Assembly: GCA_028277545.1 (NCBI GenBank)
Contig: JANQGB010000736.1
Location: 1 to 5,810, forward strand
Length of the DNA stretch: 5,810 bases
Direction: 5' to 3'
Source: Phycisphaerae bacterium
GTDB taxonomy: Bacteria; Planctomycetota; Phycisphaerae; UBA1845
Shown here: piece after piece, positions 1-4,371 of the stretch
Numbering within the stretch: the first letter of the stretch is position 1
Layout of the letters: every line of letters starts with the position of its first letter
Program-made: the position numbers and the translations under genes
Notes under the pieces: model-generated
The model's input: the letters and a program-made list of their open reading frames with translations, nothing else
The model's database searches: none
What the model was told of the DNA's origin: nothing

Positions 1-208
1 TTTGGCCGCCCGGCGTGGTTGCTAGGCCCCATTCTGGCCCGGTGGACGCTGGCCCTCCACTCGCGCTCCAGGGCCGGGGCGGGTCCAGCCTCGGGTAGAG
101 TAACGCAAGATTCTGCCGGACGGAAGTTTAGGGGCGAAGCCCGGCATCGGTCGTCCGGCTCGGAACGGGGCATCGCAGTCGTCCCCGTGCAAGCGTCGGC
201 TGGAGGCG
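1..208. other. Non-coding upstream region with several inverted repeats
   Basis: I recognise no gene here; the open frames on both strands give low-complexity Arg/Gly/Pro-rich translations without motifs. It does contain perfect inverted repeats. TGGAC (43-47) with GTCCA (83-87) encloses GGCCCT (51-56) with AGGGCC (70-75). GCCGGACG (115-122) pairs with CGTCCGGC (152-159) and encloses the tight hairpin GGGC-GAA-GCCC (132-142). ACGGGG (165-170) pairs with CCCCGT (183-188). The first could be a terminator of a gene left of the window, although no T tract follows. The last abuts the -35 zone of the next promoter and could be an operator. These roles are inference. Confidence 0.4.
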
Positions 209-214
209 TATAAT
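187..214 (+). promoter_or_regulatory. Sigma70-like promoter of the first DUF1579 gene
   Basis: A perfect TATAAT -10 box lies at 209-214. The -35 is weak: GTGCAA at 187-192 with a 16-base spacer. Transcription would start near 220-222, giving a leader of about 65 bases before the ATG at 285. The call is strengthened because the same TATAAT and the bases after it recur at nearly the same distance from the start of the paralogous gene (1196-1201). Confidence 0.65.
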
Positions 215-222
215 GCACGCCG

Positions 223-244
223 TGCTCCGGACGTACCGGCAGCA
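223..244 (+). promoter_or_regulatory. 5' leader hairpin of the first DUF1579 mRNA
   Basis: TGC (223-225), a bulged T, CCGG (227-230), loop ACGTA, CCGG (236-239) and GCA (242-244) can fold into a short hairpin at the very 5' end of the predicted transcript. The matching place in the paralogue's leader also folds (1212-1229). A 5' end-protecting or regulatory stem is plausible; no known riboswitch class is recognised. Confidence 0.4.
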
Positions 245-284
245 GCTCGAAGAGTAGCCACCTCGACTTCAAGGAACTGAGACC

Positions 285-1037
285 ATGACCAACACTCGCC
301 TTCTGACTCTGGGCATCGCTCTGCTGGGAGTCGCCCTGTTCATCAGCAACCAGGCCGTCGCCCAGGAGCACGGCGAGAAGAAGCACGATCACGGCCACGA
401 GCATAAGCATGGCGATGCCCACGCAGACGAACACCAGCACGGTCACGAGCACGGGGTAGGCCAAAAGGGTGAGCACGGCCACGAACATGCCGGGGGACCG
501 GAAATGGACCCGGCCCGGATGGCCGAGATGATGAAGCTGATGATGCCCAACGAGCATCACCATAAGATGAAATCGCTGGCCGGCAACTGGGACCTGACCG
601 TGAAGATGTTCATGCCCGGCGCGCCTCCGACTGAGTCCAAGGCCACCAGCAAGGCGGAACTCATCATGGGCGGGCGCTACCTGCTCGACCGCGTGGAAGG
701 CTCCTTCATGGGCATGCCCTTTGAGGGAATGAGCCTCATGGGCTTCGACAACCACAAGAAGGTCTACACCTCGCACTGGATCGACAACATGGGTACCTAC
801 GCCCTGACCTCCACCGGAACCTGCGACGATTCCGGCAAGGTCTATACCTTCACGGGCGTGTCCTACGATCCGATGTCGGGCAGAGACGCCAAGTTCCGCC
901 AGGTAATGAACGTAATCAACGACAACAAGTACACCCACGAGATGTTCATGATCAACCCGGACGGCCAGGAGACCAAGGCCATGGAGATTCTCGCCACGCG
1001 CCAGACGGAGACTCCCCGGGCCAAAGGTCACAAGTAG
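285..1037 (+). CDS. Exported His-rich DUF1579 domain protein, copy 1
   Basis: This 250-residue protein has three parts. Residues 1-26 are a signal peptide (basic start, hydrophobic core, cleavage after AVA before Q27). Residues 28-70 are a low-complexity His/Glu/Gly/Lys segment with 14 His, mostly in HxH spacing. Residues 90-238 are a DUF1579 domain with the family landmarks LAGNW (98-102), the GGRYL turn (129-133), 'MGFDN' and 'MEILATR'. A Met-rich stretch (MAEMMKLMM, 79-87, then HHH at 91-93) joins the last two parts. The only cysteine, C180, is conserved in the downstream paralogue. The start is supported by AAGGA at 271-275, nine bases before ATG. DUF1579 has no established biochemical function. 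Export is inferred from the signal peptide, and binding of Zn, Ni or Cu is inferred from composition. It is followed by its own terminator. Confidence 0.9.
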   Translation: MTNTRLLTLGIALLGVALFISNQAVAQEHGEKKHDHGHEHKHGDAHADEHQHGHEHGVGQKGEHGHEHAGGPEMDPARMAEMMKLMMPNEHHHKMKSLAGNWDLTVKMFMPGAPPTESKATSKAELIMGGRYLLDRVEGSFMGMPFEGMSLMGFDNHKKVYTSHWIDNMGTYALTSTGTCDDSGKVYTFTGVSYDPMSGRDAKFRQVMNVINDNKYTHEMFMINPDGQETKAMEILATRQTETPRAKGHK

Positions 1038-1049
1038 GCCAGCGGGATC

Positions 1050-1103
1050 AGAGGCTCATCCTTCAGCCGCGGAGACCCGCGGAGCGGATGAGCCTCTCTC
1101 TTT
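1050..1103 (+). terminator. Stem-loop terminator after the first DUF1579 gene
   Basis: A perfect 12-base inverted repeat, AGAGGCTCATCC (1050-1061) and GGATGAGCCTCT (1086-1097), encloses a second stem CCGCGG-AGAC-CCGCGG (1067-1082). It begins 12 bases after the stop codon and is followed by a short pyrimidine run (CTCTTT). The T tract is weak, as often in GC-rich genomes, but stem length and position make termination the most likely role. It would separate the transcripts of the two paralogues. Confidence 0.8.
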
Positions 1104-1172
1104 GCGCACCCTGATACAACTTACTTACCTGAAGGGGGTTGCGCACACGCACCGCCCCTGCGGTCTGGCAGG

Positions 1173-1201
1173 CTGGCAATGCTCACCTGCGCATCTATAA
1201 T
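1173..1201 (+). promoter_or_regulatory. Sigma70-like promoter of the second DUF1579 gene
   Basis: CTGGCA (1173-1178, four of six matches to TTGACA), a 17-base spacer and a perfect TATAAT (1196-1201). An extra CTGGCA lies just upstream at 1165-1170, giving a direct repeat across the -35. The -10 box is 68 bases before the chosen ATG, against 70 bases in the first paralogue. Confidence 0.7.
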
Positions 1202-1211
1202 GCATGCGTTG

Positions 1212-1229
1212 CTCCGGTGCGTGCCGGAG
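1212..1229 (+). promoter_or_regulatory. 5' leader hairpin of the second DUF1579 mRNA
   Basis: CTCCGG (1212-1217) and CCGGAG (1224-1229) form a perfect 6-base stem around a TGCGTG loop, right after the predicted transcription start. A competing pairing, GGTGC (1216-1220) with GCACC (1230-1234), is also possible. The TGCTCCGG motif is shared with the first paralogue's leader, and a further shared word, CACCTCGA, lies at 1231-1238 (259-266 in copy 1). Confidence 0.45.
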
Positions 1230-1254
1230 GCACCTCGATCTCAGATTCGCTAAC

Positions 1255-1260
1255 AAGGGA
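1255..1260 (+). promoter_or_regulatory. Ribosome binding site fixing the start of the second DUF1579 gene
   Basis: AAGGGA lies nine bases before the ATG at 1270. This favours 1270 over the in-frame ATG at 1204, which overlaps the predicted transcription start and would add 22 residues in front of an otherwise normal signal peptide. Confidence 0.75.
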
Positions 1261-1269
1261 AAACGGATT

Positions 1270-1968
1270 ATGACTAGAACTCGGATCGCGTTCTACGGAC
1301 TATCAGTGCTGGCGCTCACCTTCTTCGTCGGCAGCCAGGCCAGCGCCCAGCAGAAGGAGGACAAGAAGGAGAAGCACGATCACAAGCACGATCATGGACA
1401 CCAGCACGGTGAGCACGCCCACCAGCACGGGGAAAAGGGTGAGCACAGCCACGAAGGGGAGATGGACGAGCATATGGCCGCCTGGATGAAGTACGCCGCA
1501 CCAGGCGAGCACCACCAGCACCTCAAGCCGCTGGCCGGCAATTGGAATCTTGACGTCAAGTACCGGCATAGCCCCGACGAAGAGTGGCAGACCTCGAATG
1601 CCACCAGCGAGGTCCGCTGGATTCTGGGCGGCCGGTTCCTGCACGAAGAGGTCACCGGGGAGGAATTCATGGGGCAGATATTCCAGGGCGTCGGCATCTA
1701 CGGCTACGACAACTACGCCAAGAAATACACCTCAATCTGGATGGACTCCATGAGCACCATGACCATGGCCAGCACCGGAAGCTGCGACGCGTCAGGCAAG
1801 GTCCTCACCTACGAGGGCGCCTACGACGACCCCTTCACCGGCTCGAAGAAGAAGATCAAGTCCACCACGCGCATAATCAACGAGAACAAGCACGTCATGG
1901 AGAGCGTCGACCACACCGCCGACGGCAAGGAATTCAAGAACATGGAGATCGTCTACACGCGCAGATAA
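1270..1968 (+). CDS. Exported His-rich DUF1579 domain protein, copy 2
   Basis: This 232-residue protein is a paralogue of the gene at 285-1037. Its signal peptide (1-26, cleavage after ASA before Q27) is very like that of copy 1: both begin MTxTR and end in AxAQ. Residues 28-63 are charged and rich in Lys, Asp and Glu, with 11 His at 36-61 in HxH spacing. They share the word KGEH(G/S)HE with copy 1. Residues 80-231 form the DUF1579 domain: LAGNW (88-92), WILGGRFL, MGQIFQG, GYDN, a DGKEFK motif and MEIVYTRR at the C-terminus. The sole cysteine is C172, in TGSCDASGK, matching C180 of copy 1. It lacks the Met-rich linker and the 12-residue C-terminal tail of copy 1, so the two may have diverged in metal preference or partner. 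Function is unknown; metal binding outside the cytoplasm is inferred from composition. Confidence 0.9.
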   Translation: MTRTRIAFYGLSVLALTFFVGSQASAQQKEDKKEKHDHKHDHGHQHGEHAHQHGEKGEHSHEGEMDEHMAAWMKYAAPGEHHQHLKPLAGNWNLDVKYRHSPDEEWQTSNATSEVRWILGGRFLHEEVTGEEFMGQIFQGVGIYGYDNYAKKYTSIWMDSMSTMTMASTGSCDASGKVLTYEGAYDDPFTGSKKKIKSTTRIINENKHVMESVDHTADGKEFKNMEIVYTRR

Positions 1969-2010
1969 GCAGCGCGTGGACCCAGCCAGGCTGCACCGGA
2001 TTGCGGGCGG

Positions 2011-2087
2011 ACCCGAACCACCGGGTGATCGGGCGCCTGCAACCGGTGTTACCGCCTGAACCGGATGCCGGGTAGTCCCTGGTTGCA
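2011..2087. terminator. Possible bidirectional terminator between convergent genes
   Basis: Between the stop codons at 1968 and 2111 lie two structures. A hairpin ACCCG (2011-2015) / CGGGT (2022-2026) is followed by a larger nested one: TGCAACC (2038-2044) with GGTTGCA (2081-2087), TACC (2050-2053) with GGTA (2071-2074), and CCGG-ATG-CCGG (2061-2071) as an alternative inside. No T tract flanks them on either strand, so the terminator role is a guess from location between convergent genes. Confidence 0.35.
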
Positions 2088-2110
2088 TATCCGGCGGGGT
2101 GGCGCGTCAC

Positions 2111-2872
2111 TCAATCGGTGGAGTCGTCGATGCTGGAGTCGTAATCCCCGACGGCCTGACCCTGAAGCTCCTCGTCGTCGGTCACTACCTCGATGCCGAT
2201 CTCCTGCAGGGCACGCAGGGCCGCCTTCTGCTCGGCCTCTTTCTTGCTGGTGCCCCAGGCGCTGTGGAAGCGGCGGTCCCCGATTGTCACACAGACCTCG
2301 AAACACTTGCTGTGATCGGGGCCCTGCTCGTCCAGGGCTTCGTATTGCGGCGTAGCGGAGAGGTTCTTCTGAGCATACTGCTGCAGATAGGATTTGTAGT
2401 TCTGCTGGGTCTCGGACTTGGCCACCCGGCTGATGTGCGGGCGGATGTGTTGAAGAATAAACTCCCTCGCCGGCTCCATGCCGCCGTCCAGGTAGATGGC
2501 GGCGATCAGCGATTCAAAAACCGCCGCCTTGAGGGAGCTGGGCACGCCGTTACGGTCCCGCATGCCCTTGCCCAGGTATAGCAGGTCGCTGACTCCCAGG
2601 CTATGGGCAATCTCGGCGCAGACCTGACGGGAGACGACGACCGACTTGATCTTGGTAAGATCGCCCTCGAGATGCTCGCCGTAAGAACGGTAGAGCTCCT
2701 CGCAGACCACCATGCCCAGCACGGCATCGCCGAGAAACTCCAGCCGCTCGTTGCTTTCCAGGCGCGTGTTGGCCACTGACGCGTGCGTCAAGGCCGCGTT
2801 GAGCAATTCTTCATTCTGGAACTGGTAATCAATCGCCTCTTGCGCAAGGCGCATGGTTTCCGCTTCAGTCAC
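2111..2872 (-). CDS. rnc: Ribonuclease III
   Basis: This is a double-strand-specific endoribonuclease that processes rRNA precursors and some mRNAs in the cytoplasm. Its 253 residues match the usual family length closely. The RNase III domain (about 10-150) has the signature NERLEFLGDAVL (41-52), giving the expected E42, E45 and D49, and the second acidic site FESLIAAIYLDGG with E120. A double-stranded RNA-binding domain spans about 158-224 and ends in the basic KKEAEQKAALRAL helix. The last 25 residues are an acidic tail. Oddly, the Asp normally found three residues before the catalytic Glu (E. coli D114) is A117. The start is GTG at 2872; an ATG six codons later (2854) is the alternative. 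Both have weak ribosome binding sites, and GTG gives the more typical N-terminal length. It diverges from rsgA, with its own promoter at 3011-3039. Confidence 0.95.
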   Translation of the reverse strand: MTEAETMRLAQEAIDYQFQNEELLNAALTHASVANTRLESNERLEFLGDAVLGMVVCEELYRSYGEHLEGDLTKIKSVVVSRQVCAEIAHSLGVSDLLYLGKGMRDRNGVPSSLKAAVFESLIAAIYLDGGMEPAREFILQHIRPHISRVAKSETQQNYKSYLQQYAQKNLSATPQYEALDEQGPDHSKCFEVCVTIGDRRFHSAWGTSKKEAEQKAALRALQEIGIEVVTDDEELQGQAVGDYDSSIDDSTD

Positions 2873-3010
2873 GTCTGGATCTCACGGGCGGATGGCGGAG
2901 GTCGCCGCGGTCACGGCGGACGGAGCGAGCTTCGCCAGCAGCCAGTCAGTTGCCGGGGAACATATCACGGCGGTTCACCCGATCGCCGCGCGTCCCCCCA
3001 GTTATCCAAT

Positions 3011-3039
3011 ATTATACTATCGGACGGGTCAAACCTCAA
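3011..3039 (-). promoter_or_regulatory. Sigma70-like promoter of rnc
   Basis: Read on the - strand, TTGAGG (3039-3034, four of six matches) is followed by a 17-base spacer and a perfect TATAAT (3016-3011). Transcription would begin near 3004, leaving a leader of about 130 bases before the rnc start at 2872. That leader can form a hairpin from CGGCG (2968-2972) and CGCCG (2984-2988). Confidence 0.65.
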
Positions 3040-3076
3040 ATTGAGTAGTCTTCGACAAACGGGTAACGCCGGCCGC

Positions 3077-3106
3077 TTGACACCGAATCCGTCCGTCTGG
3101 GACAAT
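3077..3106 (+). promoter_or_regulatory. Sigma70-like promoter of rsgA, possibly leaderless
   Basis: A perfect TTGACA (3077-3082), an 18-base spacer and GACAAT (3101-3106, four of six matches). Transcription would start near 3112-3114, only three to five bases before the rsgA ATG at 3117. There is no well-spaced ribosome binding site upstream: AGGGG at 3109-3113 is too close. If this promoter is used, rsgA mRNA is leaderless or nearly so. Confidence 0.55.
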
Positions 3107-3116
3107 CCAGGGGCCC

Positions 3117-4238
3117 ATGGGCTCGTCAGACAAAAAAAGTGGTCGCAAGATCAGAGTGGGGTTCCGCCGGAACCGGGCCAAGCCGCCCAGAGTCAAGGAC
3201 TGGAAGCGTCAGCTTGCCGGCCAGGGCGACGATCTGGATACCGCTCGGGGCGAGAGCGTGGTTGCCAAGGGCGACCTGTCGCGCCAGCGTACCGTGATCG
3301 AGCGGGATGGCGAAAGCGGCCCGCCCGCAACCACCAAGGGTACGGTGCTGGCCGTTCGCGGGCTGGTGGCGGACGTGGACGACGGTCAGCGGATCTGGCC
3401 GTGTACGCTGCGACGAGTGCTGCGCACCCGCACTATTACCACCCACCACCCCATCGCCGTGGGAGACCACGTTCGGTTCACAGTCGAATCCGATCGACAG
3501 GGCGTGATGTCGGAAGGCGTGATCGAGTGGGTGGCGCCGCGCCGCGGCGAGCTTAAACGTCGAGTCGGACGGGCGGATCGCACGGTGGTGGCCAACGTCG
3601 ATCAGGTGGTCATCGTGTCGTCGGCCGACATGCCCGCTCCCAAGCCGCACTTGATCGACCGGTATATCGTGGCCACGCTGGCCGGAGGGATGCGGCCGGT
3701 TGTCTGCATGAACAAGAGCGACCTCGATACCGATGGCCGGGGTTCCCAAATCGCCTGCCTGTACGAGTCGCTGGGCTACACCACCCTGACCAGCAGCGCG
3801 ACCGGCGGGCAGGGCATTGACCGCTTGCGCGAAGTCCTGAGCGGGAAGGCCTCCGTCGTGGCCGGCCAGAGTGGAGTGGGTAAGAGTTCCCTGCTCAACG
3901 CCGTACAGCCCGGGCTCAAGTTGCGCGTCGGCGACGTGATCGAACAAACCAGCAAAGGCCGCCATACTACGACTACTGCCCGGCTGCTGCGCCTGGACTT
4001 CGGCGGGTACGTGGTGGATACGCCTGGTGTCAAGTCCTTCGACGTGGCGTCGGTTCCGCTGGCCGAGATCGAGATGCACTTCGTCGAGTTCACCGACCGC
4101 GTTGCTGACTGCCGGTTCCCCGACTGCACACACACTCACGAACCCGGCTGCGCCATTCGCCAGGCAGTAGAGGCCAGCCAAATCGACCGGCGGCGCTACG
4201 AGAGTTACGTCCGCATGTTCGAGGAACGAGCGGGCTGA
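3117..4238 (+). CDS. rsgA: Ribosome small-subunit GTPase RsgA
   Basis: RsgA is a ribosome-stimulated, circularly permuted GTPase that helps finish the 30S subunit by checking the decoding region before subunit joining. The 373-residue protein shows the permuted motif order. An OB-fold covers about 73-150. Then come G4 NKSD (199-202), G5 SSA (226-228), G1 GQSGVGKSS (250-258), G2 in GRHTTTT (281-287) and G3 DTPGV (301-305). The C-terminal zinc site is C332-x4-C337-x-H339-x5-C345, all four ligands present. Residues 1-35 are a strongly basic extension (RKIRVGFRRNRAK and so on), as expected for RNA contact in this family. This supports the ATG at 3117 despite the missing ribosome binding site. A following linker (KGDLSRQRTVIER, from 52) leads into the OB-fold. 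It diverges from rnc and converges with the metallopeptidase gene 133 bases downstream. Confidence 0.96.
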   Translation: MGSSDKKSGRKIRVGFRRNRAKPPRVKDWKRQLAGQGDDLDTARGESVVAKGDLSRQRTVIERDGESGPPATTKGTVLAVRGLVADVDDGQRIWPCTLRRVLRTRTITTHHPIAVGDHVRFTVESDRQGVMSEGVIEWVAPRRGELKRRVGRADRTVVANVDQVVIVSSADMPAPKPHLIDRYIVATLAGGMRPVVCMNKSDLDTDGRGSQIACLYESLGYTTLTSSATGGQGIDRLREVLSGKASVVAGQSGVGKSSLLNAVQPGLKLRVGDVIEQTSKGRHTTTTARLLRLDFGGYVVDTPGVKSFDVASVPLAEIEMHFVEFTDRVADCRFPDCTHTHEPGCAIRQAVEASQIDRRRYESYVRMFEERAG

Positions 4239-4246
4239 ACAGTGAC

Positions 4247-4290
4247 CATGGCTCTCACTACATAGCCATGCACGGTGCGCGCCGCCGTGC
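4247..4290. terminator. Two abutting hairpins after rsgA, candidate terminator
   Basis: CATGGCT (4247-4253) pairs with AGCCATG (4264-4270) around a 10-base loop. Directly next to it, GCACGG (4270-4275) pairs with CCGTGC (4285-4290) around a 9-base loop. They lie just after the rsgA stop, between convergent genes. A clear T tract is lacking on both strands, so termination is likely from position but not proven. Confidence 0.45.
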
Positions 4291-4364
4291 CATCGATGTT
4301 GTTGAGAGAACCGTTCGCCTTCGATTCGGTTCGCACGGCGGACCCAACTCAGCCCGCACGGCGG
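4282..4364. repeat. Short repeats CGCACGGCGG between rsgA and the metallopeptidase gene
   Basis: CGCACGGCGG occurs at 4332-4341 and 4355-4364, a 23-base period. Its nine-base inverse CCGCCGTGC is at 4282-4290, so either direct copy can pair with it. The right copy ends eight bases before the stop codon of the - strand peptidase gene. This may be part of that gene's terminator or a small repeat family; only this window was examined. Confidence 0.5.
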
Positions 4365-4371
4365 GTGTGGT

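Noticed and set aside
115..188. Known riboswitch upstream of the first gene
   Set aside because: The structure lies before the TATAAT promoter, so it would not be in that mRNA, and it does not match a consensus I know.
19..261. Small open frames on both strands left of the first gene
   Set aside because: No ribosome binding site, low-complexity translation, and they run through the promoter of the first DUF1579 gene.
375..490. His-codon-rich stretch as a tandem DNA repeat or CRISPR-like array
   Set aside because: The repetition is at the protein level (His/Glu/Gly codons), with no fixed period or spacer at DNA level, and continues in frame into a normal domain.
1204..1269. 22-codon N-terminal extension of the second DUF1579 gene
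   Set aside because: The ATG at 1204 lies at or before the predicted transcription start, and the ATG at 1270 has a good AAGGGA site and gives a normal signal peptide matching the paralogue.
2783..3556. Open frame on the + strand spanning the rnc start, the spacer and the first third of rsgA
   Set aside because: It overlaps two real genes in another frame, crosses both promoters and reads as Arg/Gly/Ser-rich noise.
3126..4181. Long open frame (351 codons) on the - strand opposite rsgA
   Set aside because: Fully antisense to a well-conserved gene with all its motifs; the translation has no recognisable domain. Long antisense frames are usual in GC-rich DNA.
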